A model generated the notes under the pieces. The model did no database searches. It was given only the letters and a program-made list of their open reading frames with translations, and was not told the origin of the DNA. DNA of 13,873 nt, taken from an uncultured Oscillospiraceae bacterium (lineage in GTDB: Bacteria > Bacillota > Clostridia > Oscillospirales > Acutalibacteraceae). Numbering within the stretch: position 1 is the first letter of the stretch; the number at the start of each line of letters is the position of its first letter. Location of the stretch: assembly GCA_900552285.1 (NCBI GenBank), contig URYV01000028.1, forward strand, positions 1 through 13,873, written 5' to 3'. Below, piece by piece: positions 1 through 5,919 of the stretch. A program made the translations under genes and the position numbers.

Positions 1-237
1 GGATATTCCCACATTGAGTACGGTGATGAGATTGTCTTTGAAGTAATGCAGGATGCAGACTCATTGGGCTCCATTATGAAGTTCGACATCAGCGACAGCA
101 CACGATTACTTGTTAAGCAGACTACGGATTACTGGTGCAGTCAGGAGATTGTGCCAGAGGAAGTGCGTACACAAATCGCTGCATTTAAACTGATTCTCGC
201 TTTGACAGAGAAGTATCATGCGCTGGTGATGAATCCG
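1..237 (+). CDS. Fragment of a large N6-adenine DNA methyltransferase (BREX PglX / Eco57I-like), chimeric segment
   Basis: About 79 codons, open at the window edge. The peptide runs through a DADSLGSI stretch and a helical segment to FKLILALTEKYHALVMNPPY. An A/L-rich helix, then KY-x-A/V-L/V-V-M-NPPY, is the arrangement before the catalytic motif in PglX of BREX systems and in Eco57I-type methyltransferases, which are much larger than the ORF here. It does not resemble the motif I region expected in TrmN6. The assignment rests on memory of the family, not on an alignment, so which subfamily it is remains open. The segment probably comes from another locus or organism and was joined at the shared NPPY-coding bases. 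Confidence 0.45.
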
Positions 238-627
238 CCTTATAAACCAAAGGACGACGGACTTCGATGCGAAAGACGCGAGGTGGCGATTGCGCGCCAC
301 GAAATAATGTGCAATACCGATGATATAATGTCCGCCGCAGCCTGCCTGCTTAATACCGGCGGGAGGCTGTGTATGTGTCAGCGGCCGTCAAGGCTTTGCG
401 ATGTTATGGCTTCCATGCGCCTTCACGGTATCGAACCTAAAAGACTGCGCATGGTTCATCAACGGGAAGGTACGCGGCCGAATTTGTTTCTTATTGAGGG
501 CAAAAAGGGCGCCGCAGGCGGATTGATTGTTGAAAAGCCTCTTGTTATCGAAAACCCGCAGGGGGACTTTTCGGACGAAATCAAGGAAATATACGGCGAA
601 TATTACGCCATGAAGGGGAAGGCATAA
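1..627 (+). CDS. Chimeric ORF: methyltransferase fragment joined to C-terminal part of TrmN6-type tRNA methyltransferase
   Basis: The frame is open from base 1; the first ATG (46) is internal, so the start is missing. From about 232 the protein is the C-terminal two thirds of a TrmN6/YfiC-type enzyme, which in characterised members N6-methylates adenine 37 of tRNA1(Val) using S-adenosylmethionine. Visible: the catalytic NPPY (232-243), then an ARHE segment, an LLNTGGRL strand, a CQRPSRL stretch, PKRLRMVH, and a PNLFLIEGKKG strand near the end, all in the family order. The SAM-binding N-terminus (motif I) is absent and is replaced by sequence that resembles the region before NPPY in a large DNA methyltransferase. 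The stop overlaps the ATG of rsmI by one base, a pairing common in Firmicutes. The TrmN6 part is a sound call; the fusion is probably artificial. Confidence 0.75.
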   Translation, partial: GYSHIEYGDEIVFEVMQDADSLGSIMKFDISDSTRLLVKQTTDYWCSQEIVPEEVRTQIAAFKLILALTEKYHALVMNPPYKPKDDGLRCERREVAIARHEIMCNTDDIMSAAACLLNTGGRLCMCQRPSRLCDVMASMRLHGIEPKRLRMVHQREGTRPNLFLIEGKKGAAGGLIVEKPLVIENPQGDFSDEIKEIYGEYYAMKGKA

Positions 628-1451
628 TGGCCGGAAAGCTTTATGTGGTGGGAACACCCATAGGAAATTTATCTGATATGTCAAAGCGGGGAATCGATAC
701 ACTCTCCTCTGTGGATTTTATTGCGGCCGAGGACACAAGGGTGACGCTTAAGCTGCTCAACCGTTTCGACATTAAAAAGCCGCTCATAAGCTATTATGAG
801 CACAACAAAAACGGCCACGGCAGGGTCATTATTGACAGAATTGCCGCCGGAGAGGACTGTGCCGTTGTGACCGACGCGGGTATGCCGGCCATTTCCGACC
901 CGGGAGAACAGCTTGTTTGCGCCTGTCACGAAGAGGGAATAGAGGTCGTTTCGGTCCCGGGACCGTCGGCCGTTGTCACCGCCCTTGCAATGTCGGGACT
1001 TCCCGGCGGAAGGTTTTGCTTTGAAGGTTTTTTGAGCGTTTCAAAAAAGAGCAGATTTGAACATTTAAACTCGCTTAAACCGGAGCAGCGCACCATGGTT
1101 TTTTATGAGGCTCCGCATAAGCTTTTGTCAACGCTTAAAGATATGCTTTCGGTTTTCGGGAACAGAAAAATCTCCATTTGCAGAGAGCTGACAAAAATTC
1201 ATGAACAGGTTAAAATTACGACTCTTGAGGACGCTGTGGAATTTTATTCTCAAAATCCTCCGAAGGGCGAGTTTGTTCTTATTGTTTCGGGCTGTCGGCC
1301 CGAATCGCTGCGAGAGGAATATACCCTTGAGGATGCGGTCAAAATGGCCAAGGATTATATGAGCGACGGTCTTTCGGCGTCCTCTGCGGCGAAAAATGCG
1401 GCAGCCGAAACGGGAATAAGAAAAAGTGAAATATATTCACATTTAAACTGA
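627..1451 (+). CDS. rsmI: 16S rRNA (cytidine1402-2'-O)-methyltransferase RsmI
   Basis: RsmI 2'-O-methylates C1402 in the decoding centre of 16S rRNA, using S-adenosylmethionine; it is a cytosolic member of the tetrapyrrole methylase fold. The 274-aa length is normal. Signature motifs are all present: GTPIGNL (9-15), AEDTR (34-38), TDAGMPAISDPG (82-93), VPGPSA (110-115) and FYEAPHK (159-165), with KGEFVLIVSG near 213-222. The C-terminal tail (about 230-274) is the small helical domain seen in many members. The ATG shares one base with the stop of the upstream tRNA methyltransferase, so the two are probably translationally coupled. This gene opens the part of the operon that is intact in this window. 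Confidence 0.95.
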   Translation: MAGKLYVVGTPIGNLSDMSKRGIDTLSSVDFIAAEDTRVTLKLLNRFDIKKPLISYYEHNKNGHGRVIIDRIAAGEDCAVVTDAGMPAISDPGEQLVCACHEEGIEVVSVPGPSAVVTALAMSGLPGGRFCFEGFLSVSKKSRFEHLNSLKPEQRTMVFYEAPHKLLSTLKDMLSVFGNRKISICRELTKIHEQVKITTLEDAVEFYSQNPPKGEFVLIVSGCRPESLREEYTLEDAVKMAKDYMSDGLSASSAAKNAAAETGIRKSEIYSHLN

Positions 1452-1466
1452 GCGGACGGGGTGCAA

Positions 1467-1772
1467 ATGTTTTTTAAAAAGAAAAAAGACGATACCGAAA
1501 AGGTTCTCAAAAGAATTGACGGAAAGCTCATTAAATATGTCTCCTCCCGTGATCAAAATAATGTTGAGGAAATCATCGGAAGGGGAGGACGCCTTATCGT
1601 CACCGACAGTCAGGTTGCCGTTAACTGTGACGGAAAGGACGTCTTTGTTTGCCCGAGAGAGACGGCCTCCGTTTCCGAGCTTTTAAGTCTCAACGGCGTT
1701 GTTATTACCGGAATGGTTGACGGAAAGCGCAAATCCGTTACGGCGTTTTATACCTATTACAATAAGAAATAA
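1467..1772 (+). CDS. Conserved hypothetical protein, 101 aa
   Basis: I do not recognise a named family. The protein begins with a very basic stretch (MFFKKKKDD) and then has alternating short hydrophobic strands (GGRLIVTDSQVAVNC; GVVITGMVDGKRKSVTAFYTYY), suggesting a small beta-rich domain without signal peptide or membrane segment. The ATG at 1467 is chosen because GGGGTG at 1458-1463 is a usable ribosome binding site three bases upstream; a GTG at 1461 in the same frame would lie inside that site. It sits 15 bases after rsmI and 12 bases before the pyridoxine kinase gene, in the same orientation, so it is almost certainly in the same operon. Nothing in the context assigns a function. Confidence 0.75.
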   Translation: MFFKKKKDDTEKVLKRIDGKLIKYVSSRDQNNVEEIIGRGGRLIVTDSQVAVNCDGKDVFVCPRETASVSELLSLNGVVITGMVDGKRKSVTAFYTYYNKK

Positions 1773-1784
1773 GGGCGGGAGAGA

Positions 1785-2642
1785 ATGGAAAAGCAAAAAA
1801 GAGTTTTGGCAATTCATGATATTTCCTGTATAGGAAAATGTTCGCTTACCGCCGCGCTTCCCATTATTTCCGCCGCGGGAATTGAAACGGCCGTAATTCC
1901 CACCGCCGTGCTCTCAACCCACACGGGAGGTTTTGAAAACTTCACATACAGAGACCTTACCGACGACATTTTGCCTATTGCAAGGCATTGGCAAAGTCTC
2001 GGTATCGAATTTGACGCAATTTACACCGGCTTTCTCGGCTCGGAAAAACAGGTCGATATTGTGCTTGAAGTTTTCAACATTTTCGGCTCATCGTGTTTAA
2101 AAATCGTCGACCCCGCCATGGCCGACGACGGAAAAATGTATACAACCTTCGACTGCGGATTTATAACCGAAATGAAAAAGCTTTGTTCAGCGGCTGACAT
2201 TATTGTTCCCAATATTACCGAGGCATGTTTTTTCCTGGGCAGGGAATATAAGTGCCCGCCTTATTCAAAGGAGTTCGTCGAGGAGCTTGTCAGGGGGCTT
2301 TACAGCGAATTCGGTGCAAAGGTCGTGCTTACGGGTGTGAGCTTTGACGGTAAAAAGCTCGGCTGCGCCTCGCTTGAATCGGAAAACGGGAAAACCGAAT
2401 TTTTATTTTCCGATAAAATTCCCGTCAACTATCCAGGATCGGGAGATGTGTTCGCAAGCGTTCTTACCGCCGCGGTTTTAAGCGGGAAAAGTCTTTATGA
2501 AAGCGGAAAAATTGCGGTTGAGTTTACCGCGAATGCCGTTAAAAAGACCTTTGAAGCGAAAACCGAACCGCGCTACGGATTAAATTTCGAGTCGCAAATT
2601 CCTTATTTGATAAACAAACTTTCCGACAAGTTAAGACAATGA
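1785..2642 (+). CDS. Pyridoxal/pyridoxamine kinase (PdxK/PdxY type)
   Basis: A ribokinase-fold kinase that phosphorylates the 5'-hydroxyl of pyridoxal, pyridoxamine or pyridoxine in vitamin B6 salvage, using ATP in the cytosol. The 285 aa fit the family. Visible: HDISCIGKCSL near the N-terminus (11-21), the STHTGG stretch (44-49), YTGFLG (80-85), DPAMADDGKMY (109-119), VPNITEA (141-147) and the nucleotide/anion-hole motif PGSGD (217-221), with D221 as the expected catalytic base. The second glycine-motif position is S (GSGD), common in PdxY-type enzymes. The Shine-Dalgarno-like GGGCGGGAGAG lies just before ATG 1785. The stop overlaps the next ATG by four bases (ATGA). The exact substrate preference cannot be told from sequence. 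Confidence 0.9.
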   Translation: MEKQKRVLAIHDISCIGKCSLTAALPIISAAGIETAVIPTAVLSTHTGGFENFTYRDLTDDILPIARHWQSLGIEFDAIYTGFLGSEKQVDIVLEVFNIFGSSCLKIVDPAMADDGKMYTTFDCGFITEMKKLCSAADIIVPNITEACFFLGREYKCPPYSKEFVEELVRGLYSEFGAKVVLTGVSFDGKKLGCASLESENGKTEFLFSDKIPVNYPGSGDVFASVLTAAVLSGKSLYESGKIAVEFTANAVKKTFEAKTEPRYGLNFESQIPYLINKLSDKLRQ

Positions 2643-3346
2643 AAAGTAAAACCGCAATTATTGCTCCGGGAACAGGCATAGAAGATTTTCTCAAATCTAA
2701 AGGCGTAAATGAAATTGTGTATACTCGGCAAAATCCGCTGATTCAGCCGGCTTTGGCCTTTCATCCCGATATGAATATAACTTTTTTAAATGAAAAGTGC
2801 GCTGTGGTGAACGGTTTTCAACACGATACTGCCGAAATGTTGAAATCTCGAGGCGTAAAGGTTATTAAAACAGATTTTCCGAATCGTAAAGAATATCCGT
2901 TTGATGTTGCGCTTAATGCCGTTTGTTTTAATAAAAAGCTGTTCGGGTTGAAAAAATTTCTTTCTCCGGAGCTTTTAAACGAGACCGAAAAATCGGGAAT
3001 CGAAACGATAAACTGTAAGCAGGGGTATACCCATTGTTCTGTTCTTAAAATATCGGAAACTGCCGCCGTGACAGGGGATAAGGGAATTTATGAGGCGCTG
3101 AAAAACAACGGAATTGATACACTTCTTGTGACAAACGACTGCATTCAACTTAAGGGCTATGACTGCGGCTTTATCGGCGGCTGCAGTTTTATGCTTGATA
3201 AAGACTCTCTTGCCTTAAACGGCAGTCTTTCATGCCATCCCGACGGAAAAAGAATAAAGGATTTTTGTATGTGTCACGGAGTTGCCTTTTTTGAAATGTC
3301 ACAAGGCCCCTTAACCGACATCGGCGGCGGATTTGTTTTCCCATAA
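2639..3346 (+). CDS. DUF6873-type protein (predicted guanidino-group-modifying-enzyme fold), unknown function
   Basis: 235 aa, cytosolic, no signal peptide. From memory it matches the DUF6873 family, which has been placed in the GME (agmatine deiminase/amidinotransferase-like) fold; no reaction is known to me. Features visible: an early HPDMN stretch (42-46), NGFQHDT (58-64), a repeated strand-helix layout, CKQGYTHCSVLKI (126-138), VTGDKGIYEAL (144-154), and GFIGGCSFML (177-186). H42, H62, C133 and C182 are candidates for functional residues, but I cannot assign a catalytic set. The ATG overlaps the stop of the kinase gene (ATGA, 2639-2642), suggesting coupled translation and possibly a shared pathway, although this is only context. 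The family call is moderate; the coding status is certain. Confidence 0.75.
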   Translation: MKSKTAIIAPGTGIEDFLKSKGVNEIVYTRQNPLIQPALAFHPDMNITFLNEKCAVVNGFQHDTAEMLKSRGVKVIKTDFPNRKEYPFDVALNAVCFNKKLFGLKKFLSPELLNETEKSGIETINCKQGYTHCSVLKISETAAVTGDKGIYEALKNNGIDTLLVTNDCIQLKGYDCGFIGGCSFMLDKDSLALNGSLSCHPDGKRIKDFCMCHGVAFFEMSQGPLTDIGGGFVFP

Positions 3347-3375
3347 ATTATAATTTGATTTTTGAGGTGATTATC

Positions 3376-3627
3376 GTGGCGACCGAGTATAAAGACCGTG
3401 TTTCCGTTCGAAAAGAAATTTTGATGAAAATTCAGAATTATATCGAGTTTGGTTGCTATGAACAGGCTGTTGAAATGCTCGGTGACCTTTGCGACGATAA
3501 CGAACGCCGAAAAGCGCAGGAGCGGAAAAAGACTTTGTACTTCAAGGCGCGGAAAGCTGAAACGCCCGAGGAAAAGAAAAGGGCTTGGGCGGCTTATTAC
3601 AGCTTTATGGACAGCACTATTTTTTAA
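3376..3627 (+). CDS. Small hypothetical protein, 83 aa, charged and helical
   Basis: No family recognised. I place the start at GTG 3376 because GAGGTGA (3364-3370) lies five bases upstream; an upstream in-frame TTG at 3355 has no such site. The protein is highly charged and lysine/arginine-rich in its second half (about 38-72) and looks all-helical, with YIEFGCYEQAVEMLGDLCDD as a possible helix-turn segment resembling one TPR-like helix pair. It lies 29 bases after the DUF6873 gene and is the last gene of this operon. A strong ribosome binding site overlaps its stop codon, but only a 13-codon frame follows. Function cannot be inferred. Confidence 0.65.
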   Translation: MATEYKDRVSVRKEILMKIQNYIEFGCYEQAVEMLGDLCDDNERRKAQERKKTLYFKARKAETPEEKKRAWAAYYSFMDSTIF

Positions 3628-3635
3628 GGAGGTGA
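3626..3635 (+). promoter_or_regulatory. Orphan full-length Shine-Dalgarno sequence
   Basis: AAGGAGGTGA overlaps the stop of the 83-aa gene and is a ten-base match to the complement of the 16S rRNA 3' end. The only starts it could serve are GTG 3646, which opens a 13-codon frame (MGIARIIQNEYFV, stop 3685-3687), and GTG 3632, which overlaps the site itself. No normal-sized gene follows. It may mark a micro-protein or the decayed start of a lost gene. Confidence 0.45.
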
Positions 3636-3659
3636 ACAGAGGCGCGTGGGCATAGCCCG

Positions 3660-3689
3660 AATTATACAAAATGAATATTTTGTATAATT
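3660..3689. repeat. Perfect 30-bp palindrome (13-bp arms, 4-base loop)
   Basis: The left arm AATTATACAAAAT (3660-3672) and right arm ATTTTGTATAATT (3677-3689) are exact reverse complements around GAAT. The symmetry stops at both outer bases. There is no T-run after it on the + strand, so it is not a standard intrinsic terminator, although it could still form a hairpin at the end of the operon transcript. It could also be a dimeric protein binding site. Confidence 0.7.
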
Positions 3690-4057
3690 GAGGGGAGCGG
3701 AAAAGTTGTGATTAACGGTTTTAAGGCAGTTTTATAACATTTAGTCATTAAGTTATGATGGATTAATCTTTTATAATTTATAATGTTTAGTCGTTTTTGT
3801 GTGCTTTTTATGTCTGTCAATGTCTTTCTTTAGCGTCAATCTATATTGTGCTGAATTGATTTTATTATTATACGGATTGTGTCGGTATCAACTGAAGTGA
3901 TGTCGGCTTTATTTTTTGTCATGCAAAATTTTTGGATAATGTTTTACTGTGTGTCTCTCAATTTGTTTTTACAGCTGTTTTATTTGATCTTATCTTTTCT
4001 ATGTTTTCCTAATTAGATTTCTTGCCGTACATTTGCGCTTTTCTTTTTAAGCTTTTT
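3690..4057. other. AT-rich intergenic spacer without recognised gene
   Basis: Strongly T-rich on the + strand, with no ORF that has a ribosome binding site. The only internal structure I see is an imperfect direct repeat, 3734-3749 and 3780-3795, sharing 13 of 16 bases around TTTAGTC. No tRNA, rRNA or CRISPR pattern was seen. Confidence 0.6.
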
Positions 4058-4058
4058 A

Positions 4059-4067
4059 TGTTATAAT
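4059..4067 (+). promoter_or_regulatory. Extended -10 promoter element for the Xer recombinase gene
   Basis: TGTTATAAT is a perfect TGnTATAAT extended -10 box. No good -35 hexamer lies at the standard distance, which extended -10 promoters can tolerate. A transcript would start near 4074, giving a leader of about 25 bases before the TTG start. Confidence 0.55.
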
Positions 4068-4098
4068 TTTATTGTATTATTTTTCGGATGTGATTTTT

Positions 4099-5091
4099 TT
4101 GAATCAAAAGCTTGATTTTGAAATGAAACATACTGCACCGATTATTCGGGACTATTTAAATTATATGACCGTTGTTAAGGGCAAATCCAGGCTTACCGTG
4201 CAGGAATATTATACCGATCTTCGCACATTTTTCAGATTTTTCAAGTTTTTTCACGGCATATCAAAGGAAGAATTTGACAAAATTCCTATTGATGACGTTG
4301 ACATTGATATGATTAAATCGGTTACTCTTTCCGATGTATATGAATTTATGAATTATTGCATTGATGAGCGGCACAATAATGCGGCCACAAGGGCAAGAAA
4401 GTCCTCTTCCCTGCGCACTTTTTTTAAATATCTGAAAAATAAAGCCAATCTTATCGATGAAAATCCTCTTGAGCTTCTTGACACACCTAAAACAAAAAAA
4501 TCCCTCCCGAAATATCTTTCGTTGGAGGAATCTGTTAATTTATTGCAATCGGTTGACGGACCGAACCGCCAAAGAGATTACTGTATTTTAACGCTTTTTT
4601 TAAACTGCGGACTGAGACTTTCCGAGCTTTGCGGCATAAATTTCAGCGATATACGGGATGAAAACACCCTTAAAATTACCGGAAAAGGAAATAAAGAACG
4701 CATAGTTTATCTTAACGACGCCTGTGTTGAGGCTTTAAACGAATACCTCAAGGTTCGTCCGCACGACGGCGTCAAGGACAAAAACGCGTTGTTCATAAGC
4801 CGAAACGGCAACCGAATTTCGGGCAAAACCGTCCAACACATGGTTTATACAAATCTTGAAAAGGCCGGCCTTTCCGGACGCGGTCTTTCGGTTCACAAGC
4901 TTCGTCATACGGCGGCAACGCTTATGTATCAGTACGGCCATGTGGACATCAGAGTGCTTAAAGATGTGCTCGGGCACGAAAACCTGAACACGACCGAGAT
5001 TTATACTCATCTGTCGGGACAGGAGCTGAAAAATGCTTCGGAATCAAATCCCTTGCATAATATTAAGCCGCGCAAAGCCGATAATGATTAA
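4099..5091 (+). CDS. Tyrosine site-specific recombinase, XerC/XerD type
   Basis: A chromosomal-type tyrosine recombinase that cuts and rejoins DNA, probably for dimer resolution at dif. From TTG 4099 it is 330 aa. The N-terminal SAM-like core-binding domain (about 10-115) carries a DxDIDMIKSVTLSDVYEFMNY stretch typical of clostridial Xer proteins; the catalytic domain follows from about 135. All six active-site residues are visible: R173 in GLRLSEL, K196 in GKGNKER, H266 and R269 in HKLRHT, H293 in LGHENL, and nucleophile Y302 in EIYTHLS. TTG 4099 is chosen because GGATGTGA lies just upstream and the promoter at 4059-4067 would put a start at 4072 on the transcription start itself. It stands alone as a transcription unit, with no phage or transposon genes nearby. 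XerC and XerD cannot be told apart here. Confidence 0.88.
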   Translation: MNQKLDFEMKHTAPIIRDYLNYMTVVKGKSRLTVQEYYTDLRTFFRFFKFFHGISKEEFDKIPIDDVDIDMIKSVTLSDVYEFMNYCIDERHNNAATRARKSSSLRTFFKYLKNKANLIDENPLELLDTPKTKKSLPKYLSLEESVNLLQSVDGPNRQRDYCILTLFLNCGLRLSELCGINFSDIRDENTLKITGKGNKERIVYLNDACVEALNEYLKVRPHDGVKDKNALFISRNGNRISGKTVQHMVYTNLEKAGLSGRGLSVHKLRHTAATLMYQYGHVDIRVLKDVLGHENLNTTEIYTHLSGQELKNASESNPLHNIKPRKADND

Positions 5092-5142
5092 AAAAAGCAG
5101 GACTTAAAGCGCAAGAAAAGCGCCGAAAGCCCTGTTTTTATT
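5091..5142. terminator. Bidirectional terminator between xer gene and convergent small gene
   Basis: An A-run (5091-5096), a hairpin with outer arms CAGGaCTT and AAAGcCCTG and an inner GCGC/GCGC pair around AAGAAAA, then a T-run (5135-5139). The A-run before and T-run after make it work in both directions, ending the + strand recombinase gene and the - strand gene whose stop lies at 5138-5140. Confidence 0.8.
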
Positions 5143-5410
5143 TACCGTCCTCCTTATCCTCAAGCACCTTGTCGCCGTAAAGATTGAAACGGAACAAAAA
5201 GCTGTCGTCCTCGGGGTCGGTGCACACTATTTCGGCTTCGTCGATCTTTCCGCCTTCGATGATCTCGGTCAAACCGATGAGCTGGCAAAGCTTGCTCTTA
5301 AGATTGAGCTTATCCCCTTCGCTTGTCACGAGGAAAACATCGCCCTTGCAGAGATCAATGGCCTGAAGAAACTTTTTGAAGTCGATTTTATGCAGACTGA
5401 CTGCTCCCAT
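5138..5410 (-). CDS. Conserved small clostridial protein of unknown function, 90 aa
   Basis: The sequence FLQAIDLCKGDVFLVTSEGDKLNLKSKLCQLIGL, then a GGKIDEAEIVC strand and a DDSFLFRFNLYGD ending, matches my memory of a small conserved clostridial protein with no established role. It appears cytosolic, alpha/beta, with two cysteines (C21 and C42) in the first half and an acidic tail. The ATG (5408-5410) is supported by GAGGTGA (5415-5421 on the complement) four bases upstream and by a good promoter at 5437-5465. It is convergent with the recombinase gene and divergent from the tryptophan-transporter leader. Not long enough to carry an enzyme domain I recognise. Confidence 0.8.
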   Translation of the reverse strand: MGAVSLHKIDFKKFLQAIDLCKGDVFLVTSEGDKLNLKSKLCQLIGLTEIIEGGKIDEAEIVCTDPEDDSFLFRFNLYGDKVLEDKEDGK

Positions 5411-5436
5411 ATTTTCACCTCACTTTCACTATTTTT

Positions 5437-5465
5437 AATTTATCACATTATATGCCCGCTGTCAA
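5437..5465 (-). promoter_or_regulatory. Sigma-A promoter for the 90-aa gene
   Basis: On the complement strand: TTGACA (5460-5465), a 17-base spacer, and TAAATT (5437-5442) preceded by TGA, which makes an extended -10. It mirrors the promoter at 5517-5545 on the other strand. Confidence 0.7.
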
Positions 5466-5516
5466 TACGGCGAAATGTAATTTTATTTATTTTTTAATAT
5501 TTTTTTTAATTCCCTC

Positions 5517-5545
5517 TTGACAAACGCCTTTTAGTGTGCTAAAGT
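5517..5545 (+). promoter_or_regulatory. Sigma-A promoter of the T-box/trpXYZ transcript
   Basis: TTGACA (5517-5522), a 17-base spacer and TAAAGT (5540-5545), with TGC just before the -10 (extended -10). Transcription would begin near 5552, right before the T-box stem I. Confidence 0.75.
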
Positions 5546-5551
5546 GAAGAA

Positions 5552-5824
5552 AATTAAACAAACCCCTTAAACCTGTGATTAAGAGGAGTAACCGATGCAA
5601 AGCGCTTAAAGAGAGCCGAAGGCGGTGTGATTTCGGCAGTTGCGGCAGCGGCGAATGGACTTATGAGGGCAATCCGAACCGACTTTTCGGTGTAGGTGCG
5701 ACGGGTGCGACCGTTACATCGCAGACGTATGCAGTACGTTGAGTGCGCAAAGTAATTTGCGAATTTGGGTGGTACCGCAGGAAATTTCCTGTCCCATGTT
5801 TTTGTGGGACGGGTTTTTATTTTT
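5552..5824 (+). promoter_or_regulatory. T-box leader, predicted tRNA-Trp specific
   Basis: A T-box RNA binds a cognate tRNA; uncharged tRNA stabilises the antiterminator and lets transcription continue. Landmarks are in the right order: AGTA (5587-5590) and GAA (5653-5655), which form the loop E motif of the specifier domain; the specifier triplet directly after GAA, TGG at 5656-5658 (Trp); a distal stem I with a GAGAG bulge region (5611-5615), the pair GCCGAA (5615-5620) / TTCGGC (5632-5637) and the terminal-loop motif GGTGTGA (5624-5630); and the T-box bulge TGGTACCGC (5770-5778), followed by an intrinsic terminator. The Trp assignment depends on the alignment of the specifier loop but agrees with the Trp-rich leader peptide and the transporter downstream. 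Between 5659 and 5769 I see only paired leader structure, no gene. Confidence 0.93.
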
Positions 5825-5825
5825 T
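5788..5825 (+). terminator. T-box-controlled intrinsic terminator
   Basis: A nine-pair stem, CCTGTCCCA (5788-5796) with TGGGACGGG (5805-5813), loop TGTTTTTG, then a T-rich tract from 5814. Its left arm lies just after the T-box bulge sequence and so competes with the antiterminator fold. Confidence 0.88.
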
Positions 5826-5837
5826 AGGAGTGATTTT

Positions 5838-5876
5838 ATGAAAATGTTATCAAAGCGATGGTGGAGCCTCTTTTAA
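5838..5876 (+). CDS. Trp-rich leader peptide MKMLSKRWWSLF
   Basis: A 12-codon frame that starts 7 bases after AGGAG (5826-5830), directly behind the T-box terminator, so it is present only on read-through transcripts. Codons 8 and 9 (5859-5864) are both TGG. Its last codons and stop form CCTCTTTTAA (5867-5876), the exact complement of TTAAAAGAGG (5901-5910) that contains the Shine-Dalgarno site of the next gene. This layout suggests a cis-acting sensor of charged tRNA-Trp rather than a functional peptide: a ribosome held at either Trp codon would sit on the left arm. The B. subtilis rtpA (anti-TRAP) leader works in this way behind a T-box, an established precedent. The peptide itself is a prediction. 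Confidence 0.72.
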   Translation: MKMLSKRWWSLF

Positions 5877-5910
5877 ATCGGAAAATCAAATTTATTTAAA
5901 TTAAAAGAGG
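5867..5910 (+). promoter_or_regulatory. Inverted repeat sequestering the trpX ribosome binding site
   Basis: Left arm 5867-5876 overlaps the end of the leader peptide frame; right arm 5901-5910 ends in GAGG, nine bases before ATG 5920. The ten pairs are perfect and an outer G-T pair (5866/5911) adds one more; the loop is 24 bases. There is no T-run after it, so it should act on translation, not on transcription. Formation would block initiation of the lipoprotein gene when tryptophan is plentiful. Confidence 0.7.
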
Positions 5911-5919
5911 TAATTAAAA

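Noticed and set aside
1..627. A new bifunctional DNA/tRNA methyltransferase
   Set aside because: Neither half is complete and the switch lies exactly at the shared NPPY codons, so an artificial join explains it better.
3660..3689. dif site for the nearby Xer recombinase
   Set aside because: The palindrome has 13-bp arms and a 4-base centre, unlike the 11-6-11 layout of dif, and its arm sequences do not match the dif arms I know.
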